Positions 1 through 8,322 are shown, numbered from the stretch's first letter. The stretch: DNA of 64,000 nucleotides from Gemmatimonadota bacterium (GCA_028877215.1 JAPPFJ010000034.1:1-64000), one strand, 5' to 3'. Program-made: numbers and translations. Notes: generated from the letters alone by a model not told the origin.

Positions 1-2
1 TG

Positions 3-1487
3 AAGGACCCGCGCAAGCAGAAGCGGGGGATGGAGGATCTGCCGCTGACGCGTTACGCGAAGCGTCTGGCGGGCATCGAGGACCGTCCGTTCGTGGAGTT
101 GCAGCGGGAGCGGCAGCAGGAGCAGAAGGCGGTCGCGGCGGCGGATGCCGACAGCGGGGGTGTGGCAGCACAGGAAGACACGGCGGCGGTGGTTGCGGCG
201 GCGGACAGGAAAGTGGAGACGTGGATGTCGGACCAGATGGCGCTGGCGGCGGCGGAGGCGAGCGGCGGCGACGAGGCGGAGGCCGGGACGGATACGCTGG
301 AAACCGACGGCGACAGGGAGTTGACGCTGCGCGACTGGAACCGGGAGTTCACGGTGAACAAATACCGCGTGAAACTCAAACCGGAATTCTTCGGGGCGAA
401 CGCGGGCTTCGACACGTTCTACGGCGTGAGCAGCCTGTTGCACCTGTCCCTGACCGACGTGATGGGCGACCACAGGCTCATCATACAGTCCGGACTGAGC
501 TTCTCCCTCAAAGACAGCGACCTCTTCCTCGGATACCAGAACCTCAAACACCAGACCAACTACTATCTCAGCGCGCTTCACACCCGGAACTTCTTCATCT
601 CAAACGGTCAGGTCGTGGCGGACCGGATCTACGGAGGGGGCGTTGTTTTCCACCGGCCGTTCAATCGATTTACGCGACTCGAGACCAGCATGCAGGCGAT
701 AAGCATCTCCCGTGAAAACCTGGGCTCCTATCAGAATCAATATTTCCGCGCCGGCTATACGGGCAGGGTCATCCGGGGGAGCGGTACGCCGGTTTCCAAT
801 AACAAGGCCGTAATCAACAGCCTGGAACTCGTCGACGACAATGCGTTATATTCTCTTTACGGACCGACAAAAGGACGACGGGCAAGGCTGTCCGTACGGG
901 GCAGTTGGGCGGGAATGAGGTACGGCACGGTCCAGGGCGATTACCGCAAATACGTCCCGATGCTGGACGAGTACACCCTCGCCTTCCGAATGTCAGGCGG
1001 AACCAGTTTCGGTCGGAACCGGCAGATCTTCTTCCTGGGTGGTGTAAACAACTCAATCAATCCAAATTTCGCCACGTTTGCTTCCGTTGACCGGGAACGC
1101 ATCTTCTTCTCCAGTTTTGTGTGGCCCCTGCGCGGCGCCGACGTGTTCGAGATGGCAGGCGACTCGTATGTGCTGGCCAATGTCGCGTTTCGCTTTCCAC
1201 TCCTCAGACAGCTGGCGTTGGGCTGGCCGCTTCCGTTGTTTTTCCAGAACGTACAGGGTGAACTGTTCCTGGACGTCGGCAGCGCGTTCAATCGCGACAG
1301 CTTCAATCCGTGGGAAGCGCGCGATGGCGGGTTCGAGCTAAGGGACTTGAAAGCGGGCTATGGGCTGGGTGTCCGGGTGAATATGGGGCTGGCTCTGTTT
1401 CGCTACGACCTGGCATGGCCAACCGATTTTGCGGAGACGGTCCATCCCAAGCAGTATTTCTCGATTGACTTCACCGGATTGTTTTAG
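3..1487 (+). CDS. Outer-membrane beta-barrel protein (Omp85/TolB-like), C-terminal part
   Basis: The reading frame is open to the left window edge, so this is the 3' part of a longer gene. About the first 110 visible residues are low-complexity, rich in Ala, Glu and Gln. They are followed by a segment of alternating hydrophobic strands and a C-terminal portion with the pattern of an Omp85/surface-antigen barrel (a GELFLDVGSAFN strand near residue 415, a glycine-rich GYGLGVRVNMG strand, then a final strand ending in Phe). A terminal Phe is the usual BAM recognition signal, so an outer-membrane location is likely. Proteins of this kind often carry WD40/PD40 propellers upstream of the barrel; that part, if present, is outside the window. 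The stop codon TAG directly abuts a truncated 160-bp-family repeat. The fold is fairly sure, the exact role is not. Confidence 0.7.
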   Translation, partial: KDPRKQKRGMEDLPLTRYAKRLAGIEDRPFVELQRERQQEQKAVAAADADSGGVAAQEDTAAVVAAADRKVETWMSDQMALAAAEASGGDEAEAGTDTLETDGDRELTLRDWNREFTVNKYRVKLKPEFFGANAGFDTFYGVSSLLHLSLTDVMGDHRLIIQSGLSFSLKDSDLFLGYQNLKHQTNYYLSALHTRNFFISNGQVVADRIYGGGVVFHRPFNRFTRLETSMQAISISRENLGSYQNQYFRAGYTGRVIRGSGTPVSNNKAVINSLELVDDNALYSLYGPTKGRRARLSVRGSWAGMRYGTVQGDYRKYVPMLDEYTLAFRMSGGTSFGRNRQIFFLGGVNNSINPNFATFASVDRERIFFSSFVWPLRGADVFEMAGDSYVLANVAFRFPLLRQLALGWPLPLFFQNVQGELFLDVGSAFNRDSFNPWEARDGGFELRDLKAGYGLGVRVNMGLALFRYDLAWPTDFAETVHPKQYFSIDFTGLF

Positions 1488-1537
1488 CAGCCCGTTGAAA
1501 AAGTCCATACGGGCTGCGGCCGGCCCTTGCGGTCGGA
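1488..1537 (+). repeat. Truncated copy of the 160-bp TIR element (family 1)
   Basis: The first 50 or so bases match the left end of the complete copy at 28821-28980, beginning CAGCCCGTTGAAAAAGTC and continuing through the GGCCGGCCCTTGCGGTCG block; similarity then stops and no right end is present. The four bases before it are TTAG, whose last three are the stop codon of the upstream gene, so the element sits immediately after a stop codon. Confidence 0.75.
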
Positions 1538-1569
1538 AAGGTCGTGCGTAAGCGAAAAAGAGACGCAAA

Positions 1570-2739
1570 ATGGTGGGGCGCCGAATCACCGCGGTATTGC
1601 TCGCATTTTCTTTGGTTACGGGATGTGGAAAAGGCGCAAACGATTCCCAGCCGGAGAATCCCGCCGCCGATAACGGAGGCGGGCAGGTTGCCGACAACAG
1701 GGTGGACGGGTTTACGGTTAAGACGCTGGCTGCCGGCCTGGATACGCCGTGGGATCTGGCCTGGGGGCCGGACGGCCACATCTGGGTGAGCGAGCGTGAG
1801 GGCACGATATCCCGGGTACATACGGAGACGGGCGCGGTTACGGAGGTGGGCCGAATCGATGCCTTCGAGCTGAGCGAGAGCGGGTTGATGGGTATCGCGT
1901 TCCACCCGGATTTTGAAAGCCTGCCTTACGTCTATGCGGTCTATTCCTATAGTACTGGCAGCGGTGTTCGGAATCGACTTGTAAGGATGCGATACGACGG
2001 CACGGCACTGGGCGCGCCCGAACTCCTCTTGAACGCCATTCCCGGTGCGCCCAATCATGACGGATCGAGGCTTGCCGTTGGTCCTGAAAATCTGTTATAT
2101 GTCACGACTGGCGACGCTCAATCTCCCGCTCTCTCCCAGAATTTGAACTCGCTGGCGGGCAAAGTCCTTCGACTCGACATGGAAGGAAAGCCGGCTCAGG
2201 ACAATCCGTTCGGCACGGCGGTGTATTCATTCGGACACAGGAATCCGCAGGGGCTTGTATTCCATCCCTCGACCGGAAGGCTCTACAGTACGGAACATGG
2301 ACCCCTTGACAACGACGAAGTCAACCTCATCGTGCGGGGCGGAAACTATGGATGGCCGGGCGTGCGCGGGTTTTGCGACAATGATGTTCTAACCGGTGAA
2401 TCCGAGTACTGCACGGCAAACAACGTCGTGGAACCGCTGGCGGCATGGACACCGACAATCGCACCGGCAGGCGCGGACATATACACTAAGGACCTGATTT
2501 CAACCTGGAAGGGAAACCTGTTGTTCACGACGTTGAAGGGGCAGGCGCTCTGGCGTATCGGACTGTCCTCCGACGGTCTTCGAGCGACGAGCCGCGAGAA
2601 TCTGTTCAACGGCCGTTTCGGACGTCTTCGAGATGTACTCGTGGGACCCGATGGCGAGGTATACCTTGCCACGAGCAACAGGGACGGCCGGGGTCAGCCG
2701 CGGACGGACGACGATCGCATTCTGGTCGTCACCCCGTAA
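1570..2739 (+). CDS. PQQ-dependent glucose/sorbosone dehydrogenase family lipoprotein
   Basis: This 389-residue protein begins with a lipoprotein signal peptide (lipobox LVTGC, Cys about residue 19) followed by a Gly/Asn-rich linker, so it should be membrane anchored on the periplasmic side. The rest is a six-bladed propeller of the GSDH family: DTPWDLAWGPDGHIWVSER starts the first blade, NHDGSRLAVGP carries the usual active-site His region, and GHRNPQGLVFHP and STEHGP are typical of soluble PQQ aldose dehydrogenases. These enzymes oxidise sugars to lactones using PQQ and calcium. No PQQ synthesis genes are seen nearby. The ATG lies just after the truncated repeat and has only a weak Shine-Dalgarno (AGAGAC). 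A large nested hairpin follows the gene. Confidence 0.85.
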   Translation: MVGRRITAVLLAFSLVTGCGKGANDSQPENPAADNGGGQVADNRVDGFTVKTLAAGLDTPWDLAWGPDGHIWVSEREGTISRVHTETGAVTEVGRIDAFELSESGLMGIAFHPDFESLPYVYAVYSYSTGSGVRNRLVRMRYDGTALGAPELLLNAIPGAPNHDGSRLAVGPENLLYVTTGDAQSPALSQNLNSLAGKVLRLDMEGKPAQDNPFGTAVYSFGHRNPQGLVFHPSTGRLYSTEHGPLDNDEVNLIVRGGNYGWPGVRGFCDNDVLTGESEYCTANNVVEPLAAWTPTIAPAGADIYTKDLISTWKGNLLFTTLKGQALWRIGLSSDGLRATSRENLFNGRFGRLRDVLVGPDGEVYLATSNRDGRGQPRTDDDRILVVTP

Positions 2740-2821
2740 ATGCATCCGGTAATTGAAACAACCCGGTTGACTCTCTTCATAATGAAACTTTGGCCGGGCG
2801 CGGACGTATAACAAAACAGAT

Positions 2822-2899
2822 ACGCCCTTTCTCCCGTCGTTGTCCTTTTGGACCTTCCCTCCCGCCAAAAGGTTACTCAACGGAGAGAGGGCGTTTTTT
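2822..2899 (+). terminator. Nested-hairpin terminator
   Basis: An outer stem pairs CGCCCTTTCTCC with GGAGAGAGGGCG (one mismatch) and encloses an inner CCTTTTGG/CCAAAAGG stem; a run of six T follows. It lies between the convergent dehydrogenase gene (+) and the TIM-barrel gene (-) and would stop transcription of the former. Confidence 0.65.
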
Positions 2900-2923
2900 C
2901 GTTCGCGGCCTGACGGACGTCGG

Positions 2924-3748
2924 CTATATCAGGCTCTCCAGGAGATTTTTTCCCTGAACCAGATCCCTCACCTTCTGGTCCCAATCCGGAATTTCGCGTT
3001 CCATGGTGATCGGGCCGCGGTATCCGATCTGCTTGAGTTTGGCAATGAAGCGGACCATGCCCACGTCGCCGCTGCCCAGAGGGTACTCCGTACCCAATTG
3101 CCCCTTTCCCGGTGGCCACTTTCCGTCTTTCGCATGAACGCTGACGACGTAGTCGGCAACGATTCCAAGGGCCTCGATGGGTTCTCCGCTTCCGTACAGG
3201 ATCATATTTGCCGGGTCGAAGTTGACGCCTACGTTATTGCGATTCAGCGTTTCGAGAAAGTGGCGCAGCGCAGAAGCCGTCTCCTGGCCTGTTTCCAGGC
3301 AGAAGTCCTGCCCGTTCCGGCCGCAATAGTCCGCCAATCTTCTGACACATTCAACCATGGCATGGTGGTCCGGATGATCCGGGTCTTCCGGGACGAATCC
3401 GATGTGTGCGGCCACCTTGTCAACGCCGAGCGCGCGTGCGAAGTCTGAGATACATTCGGTTATTCTTATGCGTTCTTCCCTCATGGAAGGATTGAGATAT
3501 CCCACCGTATCTTTGACCGAGGGAATGTCGGCGTAACTTTCTCCTGAGAACCCTGCGAAAACAGTGGTAATCTGAATGCCCACAGCTTGTATGTCCCGTA
3601 TCAGCGCGGCACTTCCGTTGGGATCTTCCAGCACGTCCTCGGACGGGGCGTGAATCTGTACGTTGTTGAAACCCAGGTCCCGCACATGCCTGAGCTGGTC
3701 CAGGGTCCATCCAGCGCTCATCATGACGCCGATCGGCATCTTGCTCAT
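2924..3748 (-). CDS. Sugar phosphate isomerase/epimerase-like TIM barrel
   Basis: The 274-residue product has no signal peptide and the AP-endonuclease-2/xylose-isomerase-like TIM-barrel pattern. The four expected metal ligands can be seen in order: Glu in CLETGQE, Asp in NFDPANM, His in VSVHAKDGKW and Glu in GPITMEREIP. Such enzymes isomerise or epimerise ketoses, keto-sugars or inosose derivatives in the cytoplasm; the substrate cannot be read from the sequence. The ATG is preceded by a strong GGAGGAGA site. It lies 29 bases from the ligand-binding protein gene upstream on the same strand, and the two may form a transport-catabolism pair. Confidence 0.85.
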   Translation of the reverse strand: MSKMPIGVMMSAGWTLDQLRHVRDLGFNNVQIHAPSEDVLEDPNGSAALIRDIQAVGIQITTVFAGFSGESYADIPSVKDTVGYLNPSMREERIRITECISDFARALGVDKVAAHIGFVPEDPDHPDHHAMVECVRRLADYCGRNGQDFCLETGQETASALRHFLETLNRNNVGVNFDPANMILYGSGEPIEALGIVADYVVSVHAKDGKWPPGKGQLGTEYPLGSGDVGMVRFIAKLKQIGYRGPITMEREIPDWDQKVRDLVQGKNLLESLI

Positions 3749-3777
3749 CGTCTTTCTCCTCCTATGGTTGGTTTACG

Positions 3778-5298
3778 TCACTCGTAAACCTCGAATATAC
3801 CGTTTCTTGCAATAAGAATGATCGGGTCGTAGACCGCGTCTCCGTTGCGGTCGAACGAGAATTGACCCAGAATGGTGTCCAGGTCCGTGATGCCGGCCAT
3901 CGCCTCGCGAATGGCCGCGGGATCCGTGGACCCGGCCGTTGCAATCGCCTCTGAAAGAACATAAAGCGCGGCGTACGACTGCGCAGCCCACCGATTCGGT
4001 TCCGCGCCGAATTTCGACCTGTATTTCTCAACGAACGGTTGATTCCCCGGTGTGGTTGCCGTGGCAGTCCAGCCGGTAATGGTGATCGCACCCTCGCCGG
4101 CATCGCCGGCATCCCGGACTTCGTCCTGGGTCAAGCCCGGTACGATAAAGGGAATGTTGGCAGGAATGCCCTCGTGTCGGCCCCGGATCAGCGTTTGAAC
4201 GCGTTGCCGCGACAGAGCGGAAACGAAAACCGCGTGCGGATTCAGACCGCGTATCCTTGCGAATTGATCGACAAAGGATGTATCGTCTGTCGCAAAGGTC
4301 TCTCTCGTCAGGATCTCGACACCCTCCTCCGCGAGGGCGCTTTGCAGCGCGACGTCGCTGCTTCGGGAAAAGACGTCCGTCGAGTCGACCATCAGGGCGA
4401 CCCGCCCGTATCGCAGCTTCTCGCGAGTGATTGAGACACCGCCGGGGATGAGCACGTCTACACTCAGACTCGCGCGGAAGATAAAGTCACCAATTGCGCT
4501 GAGGCCTGACGCCGCGGAGGTCGTGCTGAAGGCGACAACATGGTTCTGCTGTGCGACCGGAAATGCCTCTTTGGCTTCCGTGGAGAGAGCGGGGCCCAGG
4601 ATGACGGGGACGTAATCGTGAAGAATCAGTTTGTTGAACGCGTCGACGGCGCCCTGCGCCATACCGCGGGAGTCCTCTCTCCTGAAAACGATACTCGCGC
4701 CCCCGAGCGTCGATGGGCCGTTGATCTCCTCGAGCGCAAGGGCCAGGCCGCTTTCAATGCCCGCACCGTATTGGGTCTGACTGACCGTCAGTGGCGCAAC
4801 GACGCCAATCGGGATTTCCGCGGGAAGACCGCCCGGTGTCAGTCGGATAGAGCCGGTGACGCGTGCCTTTTCTCCAACGGTCAGTTCAACGGTGACCTGG
4901 ACGCCGGGGTTGATGGGGATGCTGGACCACGACCCGATAAGGGCTCCGTTCTTGTGTGCCTGCGCGCGGAAGTATCCGCCAGCCTGCATCCCTTCGAGCG
5001 CCACCAGTGTCTGCCCGCGTCCGTCAGTCGTACCGGCCCACTTGTAGTCGGCGCTCTTTCCCGAGACCGACCGCGAGAAGGAAACCTCAGCGCCGGCTGC
5101 CGGAGACAGGTCTTGACGGAGACGGGCAACCGCGACGGCCGATGTCACGTTTCTATCGAATGCCGGTTTGCCCAGTGGCTCCCCCGCATGGTCCTCAGGC
5201 AGTGAATCGGACGACGTGGTCGGGCGTTCGCCGCCGCAGCCACATACCACGCCCATCGCGATCGGGAAAATGAACCAGCTGCGAGTCAAGCTGAACAT
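3778..5298 (-). CDS. ABC transporter substrate-binding lipoprotein (Leu/Ile/Val-binding type)
   Basis: The chosen ATG follows AAAAAGGAGG and gives a clean lipoprotein signal (MFSLTRSWFIFPIAMGVVCG, Cys in the GVVCGCGG region); a longer reading to 5436 adds a non-signal basic stretch. Residues about 50-135 look like a small Ig-like/carboxypeptidase-regulatory domain (TDGRGQTLVALEG). After this comes a type-1 periplasmic binding fold of the branched-chain amino-acid receptor class: IPIGVVAPLT, AGIESGLALALEEING, VILGPALSTEAKEA, FVEKYRSKFGAEPNRWAAQSYAALYVLSEA. The extra N-terminal domain is unusual for this family. No permease or ATPase genes are adjacent, so the partner transporter is elsewhere or the protein is a receptor for another system. 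Confidence 0.85.
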   Translation of the reverse strand: MFSLTRSWFIFPIAMGVVCGCGGERPTTSSDSLPEDHAGEPLGKPAFDRNVTSAVAVARLRQDLSPAAGAEVSFSRSVSGKSADYKWAGTTDGRGQTLVALEGMQAGGYFRAQAHKNGALIGSWSSIPINPGVQVTVELTVGEKARVTGSIRLTPGGLPAEIPIGVVAPLTVSQTQYGAGIESGLALALEEINGPSTLGGASIVFRREDSRGMAQGAVDAFNKLILHDYVPVILGPALSTEAKEAFPVAQQNHVVAFSTTSAASGLSAIGDFIFRASLSVDVLIPGGVSITREKLRYGRVALMVDSTDVFSRSSDVALQSALAEEGVEILTRETFATDDTSFVDQFARIRGLNPHAVFVSALSRQRVQTLIRGRHEGIPANIPFIVPGLTQDEVRDAGDAGEGAITITGWTATATTPGNQPFVEKYRSKFGAEPNRWAAQSYAALYVLSEAIATAGSTDPAAIREAMAGITDLDTILGQFSFDRNGDAVYDPIILIARNGIFEVYE

Positions 5299-5493
5299 CA
5301 CGCGCCTCCTTTTTCGAAGTACATCTCTGTTGCTTAAAAAGGATTTCAGTATCGGTGTCTGCCTGACGGCAATACTCGCGACTGGGGCAAGACGTACCGA
5401 TAATCGGGCGGATACCCATATCAGTTCCACAGTCACATGTTCTTCTTAAGGTGATTTTCGGCTGACAACCAATATAAGGCATTTTGTCCTTCC

Positions 5494-5522
5494 TTGACAA
5501 CTGAACATTTGTTCAGTATACA
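5494..5522 (+). promoter_or_regulatory. Promoter with LexA/DinR-like operator filling the spacer
   Basis: TTGACA at 5494-5499 and TATACA at 5517-5522 are separated by exactly 17 bases. Those bases are CTGAACATTTGTTCAG (5501-5516) plus one leading A. The 16 bases are a perfect inverted repeat with the core GAAC-N4-GTTC, the SOS box of Bacillus-type LexA (DinR). A repressor bound there would block RNA polymerase directly. The promoter points at the 98-codon gene starting at 5584. That the regulator is LexA is inference. Confidence 0.6.
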
Positions 5523-5583
5523 TAGATTACATTGAGGCGTATAAACGAAATGGAAATCCGGGTTCCGTACCAGGAGGTTCGAT

Positions 5584-5880
5584 ATGTCCGGACGAGTTGT
5601 GCAGAAGGACGGGTTCACCCGCGGGGCGGCGTTCACGCGCTTGAGTGACGACTTTCGACGGGTTGTGGAACGCATACAGACCGAAATCAACGGCCTCGCC
5701 TCGCCTGCACTGGATGCGGAGCGACTGGCCAGCATAGACGCGGCCGAGCGGACTGTCGACAGCCTGGCATTGGATTTCCGGCGTGGCGCCGGAAATCAAG
5801 ACGCCTGGCATGGGGCGCTTGCAGACTATGAATCGACCTGGCTGGAAATCATCCGCAGCGCGCGTGGCAGTGCAGTTTGA
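5584..5880 (+). CDS. Small protein of unknown function behind a palindromic operator
   Basis: A 98-residue soluble protein with no signal peptide, transmembrane segment or recognisable family. The start is well supported: ACCAGGAGG sits eight bases before the ATG. Composition predicts mostly helix, with amphipathic stretches such as FTRLSDDFRRVVERIQTEI (about 17-35) and LASIDAAERTVDSLALDFR, and several Trp near the C terminus (AWHGALADYESTWLEII). It is a single gene with a near-consensus promoter whose spacer is a GAAC-N4-GTTC palindrome, so it may be induced by DNA damage. It is not an obvious SulA, YneA or polymerase subunit. I do not recognise it. Confidence 0.7.
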   Translation: MSGRVVQKDGFTRGAAFTRLSDDFRRVVERIQTEINGLASPALDAERLASIDAAERTVDSLALDFRRGAGNQDAWHGALADYESTWLEIIRSARGSAV

Positions 5881-5934
5881 TTCCCGCCCGTCACCCACGG
5901 CCCGCCCCCTGTCTTGAGTCCAATCGTTGCGTAA

Positions 5935-6945
5935 TCAGGACAGGTCTACGATATCACCGAAATACTTGCCCGTTTCGGCAATCGTCACCGGCACGCCGGC
6001 ATGAGATTCAACGTCCTGAATCAGACTCCGCACGGGGTCCGTGAGGGCCCCGCGGGTGCGCACACCCCGCACGTCCGGGTCAAGGTGGTCGCAGAACGTG
6101 AGGGCGATCTGCGTGGGTCCGTTGAGCATTACCGCCTCTTCAAGGTGCCGCCATGATATCCGGCGGGCCTTTCTCCGGCGCCGCCCGGTCGTGACGCCGT
6201 ATTCGACGATACCGCGCCGGTCCTGTTCAGCTTCAGAAATCTCAAACGGCAACGGACCCGCCCCTACGCGACTGGGTACCGCCTTGACCACCAGGATGAC
6301 GTCCTTTATGTGCTGCCAGTTAAGGCCTGAATCGTCCGCTGCGGCGACGGCGGTGCAATTGCCGGACGTGCAGAACGGGTAGTCGGCGGTCAGCGAAAGG
6401 GAAAGGTGGGTTCCCTGGCTGGATTCGATGACAACAGCGCGGCCCTCCGTGCATGCCGAGTTGATCTCTCGAGGTACGTCGGTGAGGTAATCCCTCAGTT
6501 CGGGGATGTCTCGGGCCTGCCGGGCCCTGCGAATGACAAAGTCGGCTCTGGCGGCGCCGGTGCCGGTGCATACGCTGCCCACGTTGACGGCAAGATGCGT
6601 GTCCCGTGCCTCGCGTACCCGATGTTCGGGCGCGATCACCGGACACCGAAGATCCACGCGGGCACGGTCGGCGAGTTTGTATCTGTGGATTTCATGGAGG
6701 AATATTTCAGGATCTAACGCGACGCCACTCCCTACCCGAAGCTGCGTGCGAGGATGTAACCAGCCGCAGCACAGTTGATGCGTACGGATTTCAGAGCCGT
6801 CTTCGAAGTAGATGCTGTGGCCGGCGTTGGTGCCGGTCCCGGCGCGTACACAGAAGGCGGCTTCCTGTTTGAGGGCGGTAAAGGCGGCGATTTTTCCTTT
6901 GCCGGAATCGCCCCAGAACGCGTCTACAACGAGGGTTGCGCTCAC
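5935..6945 (-). CDS. Archaeal-type short adenylosuccinate synthetase homologue
   Basis: The 336-residue product matches the length and layout of archaeal PurA (about 340) rather than bacterial PurA (about 430). Visible motifs are the P-loop-like WGDSGKGK near residue 11 (usual WGDEGKGK), GTNAGHS with the catalytic His, SSQGTHLSLSL with the active-site Gln, VGAGPLPFE and the aspartate-binding loop TTGRRRR. The catalytic Asp of GD-GKGK is kept. The segment that binds IMP, normally like IGTTGxGxGP, is shortened and altered to CTGTGAARAD. PurA joins IMP and aspartate using GTP; the altered nucleotide loop leaves the real substrate open. The start is GTG after GGAGGTGC. It is divergent from a LysR gene across an AT-rich spacer, so LysR control is likely. 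Confidence 0.75.
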   Translation of the reverse strand: MSATLVVDAFWGDSGKGKIAAFTALKQEAAFCVRAGTGTNAGHSIYFEDGSEIRTHQLCCGWLHPRTQLRVGSGVALDPEIFLHEIHRYKLADRARVDLRCPVIAPEHRVREARDTHLAVNVGSVCTGTGAARADFVIRRARQARDIPELRDYLTDVPREINSACTEGRAVVIESSQGTHLSLSLTADYPFCTSGNCTAVAAADDSGLNWQHIKDVILVVKAVPSRVGAGPLPFEISEAEQDRRGIVEYGVTTGRRRRKARRISWRHLEEAVMLNGPTQIALTFCDHLDPDVRGVRTRGALTDPVRSLIQDVESHAGVPVTIAETGKYFGDIVDLS

Positions 6946-7024
6946 ATTGCACCTCCATAGCGGGCATGGTCCCTGAAATCATTGAATTGACCCGCTCCGC
7001 ATGGAAAGGCGGGCCGGGTAAACC

Positions 7025-7088
7025 ATAACGAATCTCATAAAATAAAAAAAATTTATTAATGTTATTTTTATTATATTATATTTTTATG
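7025..7088. promoter_or_regulatory. AT-rich divergent control region
   Basis: About 60 bases are almost pure A/T in an otherwise GC-rich window. They contain an imperfect inverted repeat TAAAATAA ... TTATTTTTA and T-rich runs. The region lies between the divergent PurA-like and LysR genes, the usual place for a LysR operator and the two promoters, but I cannot assign exact -35/-10 sites. Confidence 0.5.
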
Positions 7089-7171
7089 GGATTTTGCAGG
7101 GTCTCACCGCGGGAAGGCAAAACCACCTGCTCTTTAGGATTAGTCTCCGCAGCACTGTGAGGTACTGACAG

Positions 7172-8101
7172 ATGGATCTGGATCGGCTTAGGGGGTTTGT
7201 CGAAACCGCGCGCGAGAAGAGCTTTACGCGTGCAGCGGAAAAACTGTTCTTGACTCAGCCGGCGGTGAGTCTTCAGGTGAAGGCACTTGAAGACGAACTC
7301 GGGGAAGACCTGTTCGAGCGGCGTGGCAAGCAGATTCTGTTGACCGAGGCAGGTCGGCTGCTGTTCGCGCGAGCCGAGGCCATTCTGGAGATGGCCGAAC
7401 GGACCCGGCAGGACATGGCGGCCCTCGGACAGCTGCGCACGGGACGACTGAGCATCGGAACCAGCGATACGAATTGCGCCTACGTCCTTCCTCCTGTGGT
7501 CAAAGCCTTCCGAGAGGCGTACCCCGGAATCGAAATCCGCCTGACGGACCGAATGTCCCCGGAGGTGGTGCGACTGGTTCTGGAGGGGGCGGTGGATTTC
7601 GGACTGGCCACGCTTCCGGTAACGGAACCCAGGGTGCGGACACGGCCGTTTTTCATCAGAGAAGACGTCGCGATTTCCAGCCCGACGCACCGCCTGGCAT
7701 CCGCGAAAGCCGTCGATCTGCATTCGCTCAGCGACAGCGCGATGTTGATGCTCGAGAGAGGCAGTACCAGCAGAGGACTCATGGACCGGATGTTCGCGGA
7801 GGCGGGACTTCAGCCGCACGTCATCATGGAACTCGGCAGCATTGAAGTGATCAAGCGCTTCGTTGAAATTGACCTGGGCATAGCGGTGGTGCCGGAAGTC
7901 GCGGTTCGGGACGAGGTGAGATCGGGCAGGTTGACGGCGATTCGAGTGACGGGGCTTCCGGCACGCCAGGTGGGAATGGTGCGTCGTGAAGGGGGACGCC
8001 TCTCACGGGCGGCCGAGGCGTTTTTGAGGTTCCTGGAAATGCATCTGGAAACGATCGGGCTCCGCATACCGGAAGGAGAAGGCCGTGACGTATCGGAGTA
8101 A
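7172..8101 (+). CDS. LysR-family transcriptional regulator
   Basis: This 309-residue protein has the standard LTTR layout. Residues 1-60 are the winged helix-turn-helix (MDLDRLRGFVETAREKSFTR, AAEKLFLTQPAVSLQVKALE). A linker helix follows, then a two-lobed effector-binding domain (LSIGTSDTNCAYVLPPVVKAFREAYPGIEIRL). The family typically controls the divergent gene, here the archaeal-type PurA homologue. The ligand cannot be inferred. The ATG has GTGAGGT upstream. Nothing in the sequence looks damaged. Confidence 0.92.
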   Translation: MDLDRLRGFVETAREKSFTRAAEKLFLTQPAVSLQVKALEDELGEDLFERRGKQILLTEAGRLLFARAEAILEMAERTRQDMAALGQLRTGRLSIGTSDTNCAYVLPPVVKAFREAYPGIEIRLTDRMSPEVVRLVLEGAVDFGLATLPVTEPRVRTRPFFIREDVAISSPTHRLASAKAVDLHSLSDSAMLMLERGSTSRGLMDRMFAEAGLQPHVIMELGSIEVIKRFVEIDLGIAVVPEVAVRDEVRSGRLTAIRVTGLPARQVGMVRREGGRLSRAAEAFLRFLEMHLETIGLRIPEGEGRDVSE

Positions 8102-8258
8102 CCTGCGGCCGGCGGTCTCGCGAGGCCTGACGCTTCGGCTGCGAATCGCGTTCATTGACGGGTCGAACCACTGCGCTTCGCGTTGAATATGGGATTATCG
8201 GCCCCCGTTCGAACGCATTGAGCAGGGCGGCCCAAGGTGATCTTTTGTCCGGCCGAGC

Positions 8259-8322
8259 TTGTGTTTTTCGGGGGATTTTTGTATCATTAGCCCGCGGCCG
8301 TGCCATGGTGTGGCACCGGCCG
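8259..8322 (+). promoter_or_regulatory. Promoter followed by a 5'-end stem-loop
   Basis: TTGTGT (8259-8264) and TATCAT (8282-8287) are 17 bases apart. Right at the expected transcription start a strong hairpin pairs CGGCCGTGCCA (8295-8305) with TGGCACCGGCCG (8311-8322) around a five-base loop. It would be the 5' end of the leader of the GWxTD gene, about 150 bases before its ATG. The remainder of 8102-8470 holds no recognisable gene. Confidence 0.5.

Noticed and set aside
5935-6945. Phage-type PurZ (aminoadenine synthesis)
   Set aside because: The catalytic Asp is retained and no phage, dATPase or specialised polymerase genes are nearby; kept only as an altered PurA homologue.
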